Source of the DNA: Tritrichomonas foetus
Lineage: Eukaryota; Parabasalia; Tritrichomonadida; Tritrichomonadidae
Assembly (NCBI GenBank): GCA_001839685.1
Contig: MLAK01000898.1
Span: 1 to 27,567 of the forward strand
DNA: 27,567 nt
Direction: 5' to 3'
This document shows positions 8,590 to 17,169 of the stretch, piece by piece (the first letter of the stretch is position 1; each line of letters begins with the position of its first letter). Position numbers and translations under genes: made by a program. The notes beneath the pieces are model-generated. The model was given only the letters and a program-made list of their open reading frames with translations, was not told the DNA's origin and made no database searches.

Positions 8590-10300
8590 AAACCAAAAAT
8601 TTGATATAAGATACTTTTTTAATAGACAATATGAAATTTGTCTTCAAGGACCAAACATTCAAACCTTAAAATGAACTTCATGATATAATCAAGAATCAAA
8701 TAAGCCACAAAAATAATGCTGATATTTAAAAAAATCCCTTTTCTATAGTAGACTTTACTTTAAATCTTTCAACGAATCATGAATATGCAGAAAAAGCAGT
8801 TATATTGATTAAACACCAAAATAGTGAGCGATTATTTGGCTCAGTATCTAAAGAAGTTCAAAAAGGGGAATTAAAAATTATTAACCAGAAGAAAATCATT
8901 TACAGAGATCTTTTCTCTAAGAAAAAAAAACCAAGAAAAAAATCAAGATATTCTTAGTCTAATTTTTAATATTTTTAATGGAGCAAGTGAATGGAAAAAA
9001 TATAAAGTTAACCAAAAAAACGCGCTTGATTTTCTCAGATGCGTATCATATCAGTTTCATATCCCAATTTTAATGAATGATACGAAAACTAATTAGCTCT
9101 ATTGAAATGATCTAGTATAATCTCTAAAACTATTCTAACTTCAATTGACGAAAATTCTTATCCAACCATTTGCAAGATCACGAAACGGAAAGTAGACATG
9201 AATCCTTTTATTGTGAATACATAGCAATTCATAAGATGCAGAATTCCTCCCAAACTTCAACAATTTTGGCATGCTAATTTACCATAAAGAAAATCAATAA
9301 GCGATATTGCTTTAAAACTCAAAAATGTTATAGAGATTAATCCATGGAAAGATTCAAGTGAATTATTCAGCATAATTATATCATTTATACGTAAATTTAT
9401 AGTAAAGAATAAATCATTAATTGGACCCGAAATCATTTTGAAATTTGGGGAAATATTTTTTTATCATTTCATAGCAGCTTGTTTCTACAATCTTCTGCTT
9501 TATGTCCTATAGTCATGAGTTGATCATTGGATTTGGAAAATATGTATTATATCATTGAAATGGTTGATGTTAATGGAAGGCAAAATGTTGTGAAAATAGA
9601 TTTTGACATATATATGCCATTTGAGTTGATTTTTTCACTAAATGGCACAAATTCTCATTCATATGGGAAAAATCAAATTCTAAATTTCATTCATAATGTT
9701 CACACAATACAGAATAATTAATATAAGTGGATATTTATGGTTATTCAAAGCGCTTCACATTCAATATGTAAAACGGAATATATTCATGATCAATTTTTGA
9801 TGTTTGATGATAATAAGATCAAAATATTAGACTAGGATGAATTGCCGCATTTGCTTGAAGCATGTAATTATATAACAATAATAGGATTTTCAATACTCGA
9901 TTAAAAAAAGTTTGCACTTTAAGTGAAATATGTTTTGGGAAAAAACAATCCATAGTTGTCACTGAATTAAAAATGCAGAATAAAAATTATTGATCACTAT
10001 TATTAATTTAATTATTATATACCATTTTCACAGATTTATTTCCAAAATGACACGATTAAAGTGTTTTGGATATTTGACTACTGATTTTAATTCATTTATT
10101 CCAACGTTTGCTTAGTGAAAATATACTTCTGAGAGGTCCTTTAGCAATATAATGTATTTAGACCAAAGTTTCCATATTTTACACAATATTTTGAATTGCT
10201 ATCTGATAATAATTATTTCATTAATGCTGAAGTGAAGCTTCTGACATTCTATATAACGATTAAAAAAGCGAATCAGAAATTCGTGTAGATCTTGGTTATG
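8590..10300 (+). pseudogene. Ubiquitin-specific-protease-like gene, C-terminal half, decayed
   Basis: Fragments in order: HEYAEKAVILIKHQNSERLF, LIFNIFNGASEWKKYKVNQK followed by NALDFLRCV (resembling the QxDAxEFL box of USP/C19 proteases), ISDIALKLKNVIEINPWKDS, an open frame at 9527-9721 (MDLENMYYIIEMVDVNGRQN), then WIFMVIQSASHSICKTEYIH and QFLMFDDNKIKIL. The last resembles the USP histidine box and the following FDDxxV strand. After that come weaker pieces such as PKFPYFTQYFELLSDNNYF. At least six stops or frameshifts are present. The identification is moderate: boxes are recognisable in order but degenerate. No Cys box is visible upstream in this orientation. Confidence 0.4.
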
Positions 10301-10318
10301 TGGATTGGGGAATAAGCT

Positions 10319-10908
10319 TTATGAGATGATTGAGACATCTATATTTATTTGATTTTGGTAAAAATTTTCCATGAGCTCCGAAAAATCATTGTAGAATTCA
10401 CTCTTTAATTCTAATCCCTGAAAAAAATTTATGTCAAACAGCACTGACAGAACACTATTGGCATAGCAGTTCATGCTTGCATTTGTCATTCCATAGTAAG
10501 TGGCATCTTCAAAAAGCGGCTCATTTTCTATCAGAAAAACTACCTCATCATTTTTAGATGTCGATTTATCATCTTCATCGTCGGAAATATCTGGTAATTG
10601 AAAAAAAGTTTTATATAGAGTATAAAACTCTTGTCCTAAATGATTTAGTAAAAAAGGGCTTAAAGTTTTCATGGAATACATTGACAATTCGTAATTTTGA
10701 TATGGTGTATAAGTATTTCGATTTAATTTTATGTATTTTTCAAAAAATTTCCATTTCTCTTGGGGAATATTAATGAAAATAATCACCAATATTGGCCATA
10801 GAGTTCATGTTCTTGGAAGAATGAAATTCGCTTATTGAGATCATCCAAATCGCAAGCAGTAAATAGTTTGGTTGAGCGTTTACTACTTGACGGAAAAGTA
10901 CTTTACAT
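10319..10908 (-). pseudogene. Ubiquitin-specific-protease-like gene, N-terminal half with Cys box
   Basis: From an ATG at 10908 (second codon TAA) it reads STFPSSSKRSTKLFTACDLD, DLNKRISFFQEHELYGQYW, then after a frameshift near 10790 an open frame of about 150 codons. This has an acidic linker (DISDDEDDKSTSK) and GMTNASMNCYANSVLSVLF, which matches the USP Cys box GLxNxGNTCYxNSxLQxLF with the catalytic Cys kept. It ends at TAA 10319 shortly after the box, far too short for a USP domain. The complementary C-terminal half lies next to it in the opposite orientation. Deubiquitinating activity is not expected from this fragment. Confidence 0.55.
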
Positions 10909-10974
10909 TAAATAAAAGTCAAGTGAATTAAAAAAATAGAAATAGATTTTTGAATGATTAGGTGCAATCTTGTT

Positions 10975-10977
<3 letters not shown>

Positions 10978-11032
<55 letters not shown>

Positions 11033-11121
11033 AAATACCTTTTTATTGTAGAAGGGAGAAAGTCGTAAGAAGGACTCGTGATAGGAGAGGGAGCGCCATT
11101 TCTATCGAGCAGACGGTTCAT
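10978..11121 (-). other. GC-richer segment ending in a 52-base poly(A): possible retrocopy 3' end
   Basis: On the minus strand a short open stretch (MNRLLDRNGAPSPITSPSYD, then FLPSTIKRYLA) runs into A x 52 at 11029-10978. AATAAAAA lies about 13 bases before the tail. The segment is visibly richer in G+C than its flanks. The pattern resembles the 3' end of a reverse-transcribed message inserted in the genome. No target duplication was found and the 5' limit is unclear. An assembly or cloning artefact is the alternative. Confidence 0.4.
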
Positions 11122-11413
11122 AGTTGATAATTATCAAAAATACTTTTATATCACAAGCCATTCTTTTGTAAGAGAGGAAAAAATTGAATGAGTATTCAAA
11201 AAAATATTGAAAGACTAATGAAAAACTGTTAAATTTCATTCTTGTCCGACTTTAATATAAATTAGCTAATCATTGAATTTCTGAAGTTTTTCAGAGTTGT
11301 CCTGAAGGGACCAGTCTGTAGAACTTATGATAGACGATGTTTTGAGATGATGAAATATGATATGAAAAATATATCTATGGATGAAATGTGAAATAAAAAA
11401 TTAGAATATTGAG
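11122..11413 (+). other. Spacer holding an ankyrin-gene N-terminal remnant
   Basis: Most of this stretch is AT-rich and without a gene. About 11273-11355 repeats sequence from 4980-5055, including GAAGGGACCA, CTGTAGAACTT and ATAGA(C/T)GATG. In the same frame it reads SFSELS, stop, RDQSVELMIDDVLR, against SFSG, stop, SRRDQPVELFIDDEKR in the ankyrin pseudogene. It is a second, shorter copy of that gene's start. Confidence 0.45.
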
Positions 11414-12190
11414 NTGCACTTTCCANCAAATAAAGAAAGTGCTGAACTATTGGAGCGCACTAAGAAACTCGTTAATGAAGCGAATATGATAGATATGTTC
11501 CAGGTATACGCGTCAATCTGCTCGAATCAAATTCACGAATATTGTATCAACAAATCAATTCACAGTCAAATGAAGAAAATTGATATACTTTCATCCCTTC
11601 CGACGCCTTTTGAATTCGAATTAAACGACAAAAAACCATCACTTTCACTCGATCCAGAAATTTTACATAATACCAATTCGATCAGTTTTCCGCAGTTAAC
11701 AACAGTCGCGCCAGTTATCACGATGACACAGAATCATTCTAACTCTCACATTTTGGCAGGGTCGCTAAATTGTGCCTACTTTTTCCCAATAAATTTCGAA
11801 TATTTTGATATCAATAATTGTGAACAAATTGATGTAAACCATTCAAATTCTGAAGAAAATGCCGATCATAATTACCAAATCAACAAAGATGAATTTGAAG
11901 AGAAAAATCAAGCATTTCAAAATGAATATCAAATAATTAATATTCCAGAATATAATGCATTTTGTCGATGCACTTCATCTCTTCACTTTCTTTACACATT
12001 AATTATGTCATTGCATAAATCAGAAAGAAATGAAAACGAATATTTCAATTAAGAAGTTCATTCACAAATTCATGAATCTCTTTTTAATTTTTATCCAGAA
12101 TCACATCATAAATTCCGAACAGACTGGAATTTTGTTTATGATTATTGTCGTAATTTTGTTAATAAATACAAAAGTAATACTACATTATAA
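11414..12190 (+). CDS. Hypothetical protein; coding character continues 45 codons past a TAA
   Basis: The frame is open from before 11414. The best start is NTG at 11414, which would be ATG if the N is A. It reads NKESAELLERTKKLVNEANM, IDMFQVYASICSNQIHEYCI, an Asn/Ser-rich middle, then EYNAFCRCTSSLHFLYTLIM and ERNENEYFN before TAA at 12050-12052 (213 codons). The same frame stays open and protein-like for 45 more codons (EVHSQIHESLFNFYPESHHK, TDWNFVYDYCRNFVNKYKS) to TAA 12188. A CAA-to-TAA change would explain this; leaky termination is possible. Not recognised as a known family; soluble, with several Cys in the second half. Confidence 0.5.
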
Positions 12191-12220
12191 ATCAATTCAT
12201 TCATTCCAACTTTTTACCAA

Positions 12221-12286
12221 TTCAACATTATTCAACAATTCAACATTATTCAACAATTCAACATTATTCAACAATCAAACATTATT
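12221..12286 (+). repeat. 18-bp tandem repeat, three exact copies plus a partial
   Basis: TTCAACATTATTCAACAA is repeated at 12221, 12239 and 12257 without a mismatch and followed by a degenerate partial copy. The unit length is a multiple of three, so it would encode a 6-residue repeat (NSTLFN in one frame). That frame has no clear gene, so it is probably a plain minisatellite just 3' of the preceding gene. Confidence 0.85.
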
Positions 12287-12430
12287 AAAATTGATTAAAC
12301 CTGATTTAACTCTATTTAATTCGAATTAAAGATCCAAAATAAATCAATTTGAAACAAATGTTATTAAACTAATTTTCATTTTCATTTTCATCTATTTTGT
12401 TTTAGTTTTTGTGAATATTGTAAAAGTTAA

Positions 12431-12651
12431 ATGAATGTGATTCAAGAAACTTTGAACCAAATCGGTAAAACGCTTTTATTAAATCCGAATGTGTTACACA
12501 TTATGCGTAGTATGATAAATTTGATGTTTTTGGGCAAATATATTTTCCAGAAGTTTTTGATCATTATTTATATTTGAGTGATTTCTATTAAATTCAAAAG
12601 GAATAAGTATATCAAGACGCTGACATTATGAAAGTGTACTTGTTTCGATGA
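12431..12651 (+). pseudogene. Small decayed gene, unrecognised
   Basis: From ATG 12431 the reading is MNVIQETLNQIGKTLLLNPN, VLHIMRSMINLMFLGKYIF. After a frameshift near 12550 it continues PEVFDHYLYLSDFY, TAA, IQKE, TAA, VYQDADIMKVYLFR, ending at TGA 12649-12651. About 73 codons. The Leu/Met-rich helical start and aromatic end look like real protein rather than chance, but two stops and a shift mark it as broken. No family recognised. Confidence 0.3.
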
Positions 12652-12880
12652 CGGGTAAATTGAGTGGAATTTCAGTCATAATGGATCGATGTGAAGTACG
12701 TTTGGGAAATTTGTTTTTATCTTTTATAAGCTTTTCTTTGAGTTCATTTTCTTTTTGAAATAATAAATTTAATATTTCATTTGATCGTCGATTTAAAGAC
12801 CATTTAAGTATTGAAAATGAAATTCCAAATATCAAACAATTGAATAATGGATATTCAAAAAGATGAAATTCTTATTAACT
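12626..12880 (-). pseudogene. Possible membrane-anchored fragment lacking a start codon
   Basis: The minus strand is open from about 12880 to TAG/TGA 12626: EFHLFEYPLFNCLIFGISFS, ILKWSLNRRSNEILNLLFQK, then ENELKEKLIKDKNKFPKRTS and a Pro/Ile-rich end. A hydrophobic stretch (FNCLIFGISFSIL) followed by Arg/Lys looks like a single membrane segment with a charged tail. No ATG occurs before codon ~65, so this is a remnant or relies on an altered start. It overlaps the end of the plus-strand small pseudogene. Confidence is low. Confidence 0.25.
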
Positions 12881-13012
12881 TTTTCCGTATTTATATGGCT
12901 GCTTTTCAAAATTCAAGGCCATATAAATACGGAAAAAGTCGATACTCAGAATGATAAATTGAAAAAAATAATTGTAAATGATTCAAATATAGCCCTTTTT
13001 CTGAAAGAATAA
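12863..13012 (+). CDS. Small secreted peptide (49 residues) with signal sequence
   Basis: ATG 12863 opens MKFLLTFSVFIWLLFKIQGH, a textbook signal peptide: one Lys, a hydrophobic core of about 13 residues, then Gln-Gly as a plausible cleavage site. The mature part is about 30 residues, polar and charged (INTEKVDTQNDKLKKIIVND, then SNIALFLKE), and ends at TAA 13010. No cysteine. It lies 50 bp before the coiled-coil gene on the same strand. The coding sequence holds a perfect inverted repeat within the signal-peptide region. Function unknown; a secreted or short membrane-associated peptide is inferred. Confidence 0.5.
   Translation: MKFLLTFSVFIWLLFKIQGHINTEKVDTQNDKLKKIIVNDSNIALFLKE
12878..12939. 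repeat. Perfect 22-bp inverted repeat with 18-base loop
   Basis: Arms at 12878-12899 (ACTTTTTCCGTATTTATATG, then GC) and 12918-12939 are exact reverse complements. In RNA it would form a 22-bp hairpin beginning 15 bases after the start codon of the small secreted peptide, and on the other strand it lies just upstream of the minus-strand remnant. Confidence 0.85.
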
Positions 13013-13061
13013 GTATTCAAAAAGTTGGAAATAACTTTTCTACTACTCAAATAAAATAATC

Positions 13062-13829
13062 ATGTTTAAAAACGAAATTCCACTCGACGACAAGCCAAAA
13101 AGTAAAAGCATCGACCGCTTCAACGAAGCAATTCTTAAAAAACAACAGTCAATCCAAGAAATGCAGGAAAAGATCAATTCATTGAAAAAAGAATTAATGC
13201 AAGCGCAATTCGAACTCCGAAAAAAAAACCGAGAAAATGCTGAACATAGACTTCTAAAGGAAGGTGATTTGAGCGAAAAAATTCAAATGCAGAGTAAATT
13301 TATCGAAGAATTGAAAAACAAATTTGACGAAGTCGACCAAGCTCGGTTGGAGGAGAGCCAAAAACAACAAAAAATAATTGATAACTTAAACGGTCAAATT
13401 CAAGCGCTAACGGAAGAAAGAAATAATTTATTGATTGAAAATCAACAACAAAAAGCGATAATTGAAGAGTTAAGAAGCCAATTATTGGCTCAAAATGAGA
13501 AATTCAACGATTTTTTGATCTCAACAGCACAGAAAAGCGATAAAATTAGCTCTGATAATTTCAATATTCAAATTCATCAAAATGATGCCGATGTAAAAAA
13601 TGCAGAAAAACTAAATGAAAATGAAATTAAAACGGAAAAGAAATCTAATGATTTTATGAGTGACCAAATATCAATTGAAAATATACATGAAAAAAACATC
13701 AAACTCGGAACTCAATCATATCCCAAAGAATCAAAAAGTGAAATAATTAAACAGTTAATTTCTATTGTTTCTCAAATGAAAAGAAATTACACAGAAATTA
13801 AAAAACAAAGTGAACAATTAGATGCTTGA
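13062..13829 (+). CDS. Coiled-coil protein, 255 residues
   Basis: ATG 13062 to TGA 13829, uninterrupted. After a basic start (NEIPLDDKPKSKSIDRFNEA) a long coiled coil spans about residues 25-155, with heptad Leu/Ile (IQEMQEKINSLKKELMQAQF, IDNLNGQIQALTEERNNLLI, AIIEELRSQLLAQNEKFN). A linker rich in Asn/Asp/Lys follows (about 160-225), then a second short helix (EIIKQLISIVSQMKRNYTEI). No membrane segment or enzyme motif. Such proteins are usually cytoskeletal or scaffold components; the exact role is not determinable. An AATAAATG with TTTAAA follows the stop at about 13900, suitable as a polyadenylation region. A single-exon, healthy host gene. Confidence 0.75.
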   Translation: MFKNEIPLDDKPKSKSIDRFNEAILKKQQSIQEMQEKINSLKKELMQAQFELRKKNRENAEHRLLKEGDLSEKIQMQSKFIEELKNKFDEVDQARLEESQKQQKIIDNLNGQIQALTEERNNLLIENQQQKAIIEELRSQLLAQNEKFNDFLISTAQKSDKISSDNFNIQIHQNDADVKNAEKLNENEIKTEKKSNDFMSDQISIENIHEKNIKLGTQSYPKESKSEIIKQLISIVSQMKRNYTEIKKQSEQLDA

Positions 13830-13964
13830 AAAAAAGAGAGGGGAAGAAAGAAGGAAAAAAAAAAAGAAAAAGAAATTGTTTTCTGTTGTTTCTACTTTTA
13901 ATAAATGTTTAAAATAGTTTATTTTTAACTTTGCTTGACTCTCTTCGTTTAATTCTCTCTGATG
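13830..13964. other. Downstream region of the coiled-coil gene
   Basis: It begins with a polypurine tract of about 50 bases (A/G only except for isolated positions) directly after the stop, then a T-rich stretch containing TAATAAATG. No gene seen. Confidence 0.3.
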
Positions 13965-14194
13965 AATTCACCTTTAAAGAGTGTCAGAAACTCCTCTATA
14001 TAAAAAATTAATTTAACCTTAACCGTTTTACAATATAAAAGTTATTGTTAATTATTATTAACTTAGTGACTGACTTGTGATATGAAATAATCCATATAGG
14101 TGTTAGTTCTACATATATTAGCACAGATAAGGAGGATAGACGGAAGCAGCGCGAAGCGCTAAGCGAAAAGATTGCAGTTTTATTTTTATTTTTT

Positions 14195-14252
<58 letters not shown>
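13965..14252 (+). repeat. Terminal-like repeat block, copy 2, with 56-base T-run
   Basis: It shares ATTCACCTTTAA, TGTGATATGA(A/C)ATAAT and the core AGCGCGAAGCGC...AGCGAAA with the copy at 21640-21875 read on the opposite strand. The GC hairpin is followed by mixed T/A and then T x 56 (14197-14252). Immediately after the T-run the sequence becomes the C-terminal coding part of the retroelement (minus strand). Together with copy 3 it brackets 7.4 kb as an inverted pair. Confidence 0.6.
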
Positions 14253-14253
<1 letters not shown>

Positions 14254-15105
14254 GAGAACGACCACTATCATCAAGTAGATCTGCAAGTATTTTAATAGCT
14301 TCTCCATTCATTACATCACCAGTATTCGCATTAATTATATCATTAGTATTTTATTAAATTCTTCATTAACCTCTTCATTTGCTTCATCATTTAATTCACT
14401 GCTTATTTCATCATCTGTCCCTCCATTCGTCGTTCCATTCGTCCCTTCATTTCTCTCTATAACATCACCATCATTCTTTTTTACATCTGATTTTGTGTTT
14501 GTATTCATGGTTGAAGGAGGACTCCACTTATTGAATAAAAAAATGACTCTCTCAATGTCACTGCAACTATCATTTTACATAACAATATCAAGTGTTTCAT
14601 TGACTTTTCAATTATGCTCACTTTCGTGCCAGTTTCATTTGGTAAAGACTCGAGAGAAGCGATAATAAACACCATCAACTTTACCTCACAATTTATTTGG
14701 GCTTTGCAATCATTCACTAAATTTTTATCTTTCTTTATATTTTATCTATGTCGAATAGTTAACATAGACGCATGAAAAAATGTACATTTATTCGCATTGA
14801 TTTTCATATATCCAGCGAATTTGCAATATTTCTCCACTGTGGCAATCTTAGATTCTTCATTATATGTTTCGTATCAGAAATGAGAATCATATCATCTGCA
14901 AATACTTGAACAGAGAAATATCTGTCAATCCAATGATACCCAGTCACAGAATTATTATTCAGGACTGCAAGAAAGGGTTCCAAGACAATATTGAATTGAG
15001 TGGGACTCAGCGGACATCATTGTTTCTCCCTTATTCCTGTCCCTCCCGTTCCCATCATCATCTTCATCATTCCTTGGACATGGACCATCATTATTGACTT
15101 CCATC
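14253..15105 (-). pseudogene. RLE retrotransposon fragment (RT core and C-terminal end), internally deleted
   Basis: Homologous on the minus strand to the long retroelement gene at 22963-27567. 14755-15050 matches the RT catalytic region: CPLSPTQFNI, then GYHWIDRYFSVQVFADDMIL, with FADD in place of YADD, then a frameshift. 14253-14740 matches the end of the endonuclease region and the Asn/Glu-rich tail (SPPS, then GTDDEISSELNDEANEE). About 1.3 kb in between, covering thumb, CCHC knuckle and most of the endonuclease, is missing; the junction is near 14750. The 3' end stops inside the coding region and abuts the T-run of block copy 2. Non-functional. Confidence 0.75.
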
Positions 15106-15352
15106 TTAGTTTGATAAGAATTTTTATCTAAATATATGATAGATCTCATCATCATTTAATTCAAAGTCAACAATTTTATTTAAATCAACTGGATCAAAAG
15201 AAGAAGTATTCTGCTCATGGTTATCGTGGGAATACATTGTAAAATGATTTTGATTTACGAGATTCTGGTTAACATCAATTCATGGCGGCGAATGAATATG
15301 AGATGAATAATCTAGATTTATTTGATTAGAATAACTGGCAACATCTTGTGGT
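15106..15352 (-). pseudogene. ORF1-like fragment of the retrotransposon (third copy)
   Basis: On the minus strand: ASYSNQINLDYSSHIHSPP, stop, IDVNQNLVNQNHFTMYSHDN, FDPVDLNKIVDFELNDDEIY. This parallels the ORF1-like protein at 18.7-20.3 kb (EVNQNLVNQNHFSISSHYNQ, FDPVDLYQTVDFEFNDEEID). It is followed downstream, in the same orientation, by the RT fragment, so the order ORF1 then RT occurs here as it does in the unit ending at 18355. Stops and shifts make it a remnant. Confidence 0.6.
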
Positions 15353-15362
15353 TAACAAATAA

Positions 15363-15500
15363 CGGTTTTACTTCGCTTAAAAACTATTCAATCTCGTTAT
15401 AAGCTGTTTCATTTCGTCATTAACTATTTTACTTTGCCTATAAACAGTTTATTTCGTCTTTGACTATTCTCTTTCGTTAGGAACTATTTTATGTTCATTG
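15363..15500. repeat. Degenerate ~20-bp tandem repeat, about seven copies
   Basis: Units such as CTATTCAATCTCGTTATAAG, CTGTTTCATTTCGTCATTAA and CTATTCTCTTTCGTTAGGAA follow each other with 19-21 base spacing. The consensus is near CTATTTNATTTCGTNATNAA. The unit length varies, so it does not look coding in its present form. It sits at the upstream edge of the ORF1 fragment. Confidence 0.6.
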
Positions 15501-15661
15501 TGAAATTGAATACGCCATGTTTGTGTGAAAATTTAAATACTTCTCAAAAATAATATGGCACACTCTGTTTGTTTAATCTTTTTCTTTCTTAGGCAATTTT
15601 CTAGCAACAGTTTTCGAGAAATTAATCTTCATGAAATAATGAACAAAAAATACAAATAAAA

Positions 15662-16395
15662 TGATATACGATCCAGTCGAAATGAAAAACTGCATTAACG
15701 ATTATAATGTTTGAATTACTGAGCTTTCTCAAGAACATTTAACAAATCTCGCAATATTAATGGGATGTGACAAAGATCCTAATCCCAATCTTTCGCTTGA
15801 CTTAAGAATGTAAAAGATTCCAAGAATAATTTCAACAATCCACTCTTATAATTTTCCCAGTTACATACAATCAATTATTTCATATATTCACGGCATTTGA
15901 ATAGAATTAAATTTGCCATTTCATTATCCCTTAAAGCACATGAAATTAATTCTTTGCTTTTAGACGGAAAGAAAGAAGAATATTTCTATTGAGCATGATA
16001 TCTAACAGAGAAATTCAATTTACAATTAGGAATATTGTTATGTGCTCCTCATCAGCCGAAAAGATATCTCTATATACATATATTTTAGAAATATTTAGTA
16101 ATTATGTCAATGCATTCTCAAATAATTGAGTACATATACATTTTTGAACATCAATTGAATTCTTTTTTAAGAAAAATAACAACTAAAAATGAGAATTATG
16201 AATATTATTGAAATAAAATCACTTTTGACACATTTATAAACTACATTCTTAAGTTTTGTATAATTTCTGGTGAAATTAAAAATTTACAAATTGAAATTAG
16301 AGATATTAAGAAGCCTTTATTAATTTTCAAGACTATTCAAGATGTACATAATAAATTATTAATGACAGCATAATATTTCAATTGTATTCGATAAG
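15662..16395 (+). pseudogene. Unrecognised decayed gene
   Basis: From ATG 15661-15663 it reads MIYDPVEMKNCINDYNV, TGA, ITELSQEHLTNLAILMGCDK, DPNPNLSLDLRM, TAA, IPRIISTIHSYNFPSYIQSI. After shifts it continues as EINSLLLDGKKEEYFY, LTEKFNLQLGILLCAPHQPK, FDTFINYILKFCIISGEIKN and IRDIKKPLLIFKTIQDVHNK. Roughly 240 codons with at least five stops and two frameshifts. The mixed helical, Ile/Leu/Asn-rich composition is typical of large AT-rich host families. I cannot assign it. Confidence 0.35.
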
Positions 16396-16405
16396 ATTTC
16401 ACTTT

Positions 16406-17165
16406 TCATATATATAACAAATTCTGAGGAATATGTTTTTTAACTTTTGGATAATCAAAAAGTGAAGTATACTCACTTTTTCCATACACCCACCCATGAT
16501 GAACAAGAAATGGAAGCAATGTTGTGTCCAACTGGATTGGATAAAGGAACAAACAAATGCAAGCATTCATTTCGCCATTGATAATGAAGGCAGCTCTGTT
16601 CCTAGTCCAAAGGAACTGTGAAAGTTGAAGAATGTCTTCTATATGATATTCAGAAAGCATTAACTCAAGTTCAGATGTCATCAGGAAATGAAGTTAAATA
16701 TATATAATAAAGTTGCTTTTCATAATTAGATAGCCAACACAGGAACAGTGAATTAGGTAAAATGATTCAGAATATGCCTGTTCAACCTGATAAACTCACC
16801 AAAAGTTCCACTATCTTTTTATAATCACCAATATTAGTTCAATTTGGAAATCAATAACTATCTATTCTTTGGTAAATTTAATTCTGCTTTCATATAATAA
16901 TGGACATAATGATAATCAAAGGGAAAAAGCCATTCCTACAACATGAAAAAAGATAAAATAAGATTTCACTTGAAGTTATCGCAAATGGAACGAGGAGTGG
17001 AATAATTTTCAATATTCGAAATTTTTCCATTCACAATCAGGAACATCAAATTTGCCTGTTTTGCCTCAAAAGATGAAAAATGCAATATGTCCTGATGAAC
17101 AACTCACTTATGTCCATTGGCTCCACAGTTTATCTTTCATAGTATATGCCCAATCAATAGTAATA
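16406..17165 (-). pseudogene. Unrecognised decayed gene
   Basis: The minus strand reads, from about 17110, FEAKQANLMFLIVNGKISNI, STPRSICDNFK, stop, NLILSFFML, FPFDYHYVHYYMKAELNLPK, and FGEFIRLNRHILNHF, each separated by stops. After a frameshift near 16690 comes a clean 91-codon frame: MTSELELMLSEYHIEDILQL, SQFLWTRNRAAFIINGEMNA, LPFLVHHGWVYGKSEYTSLF, ending at TAA 16406. The last part is well conserved in appearance, the rest is broken. It converges with the plus-strand pseudogene ending near 16395. No family recognised. Confidence 0.35.
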
Positions 17166-17169
17166 TCTG

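Noticed and set aside
10903..11121. Minus-strand protein with a long poly-Lys stretch
   Set aside because: The Lys run is the 52-base A-run being translated; not evidence of a gene.
12030..12329. 99-codon plus-strand frame with a hydrophobic stretch and NSTLFN repeats
   Set aside because: It overlaps the extension of the preceding gene in another frame and runs through an 18-bp minisatellite; the extension reads better.
14008..14357. Frames with long poly-Lys or poly-Phe
   Set aside because: Translations of the 56-base homopolymer and the adjoining repeat block.
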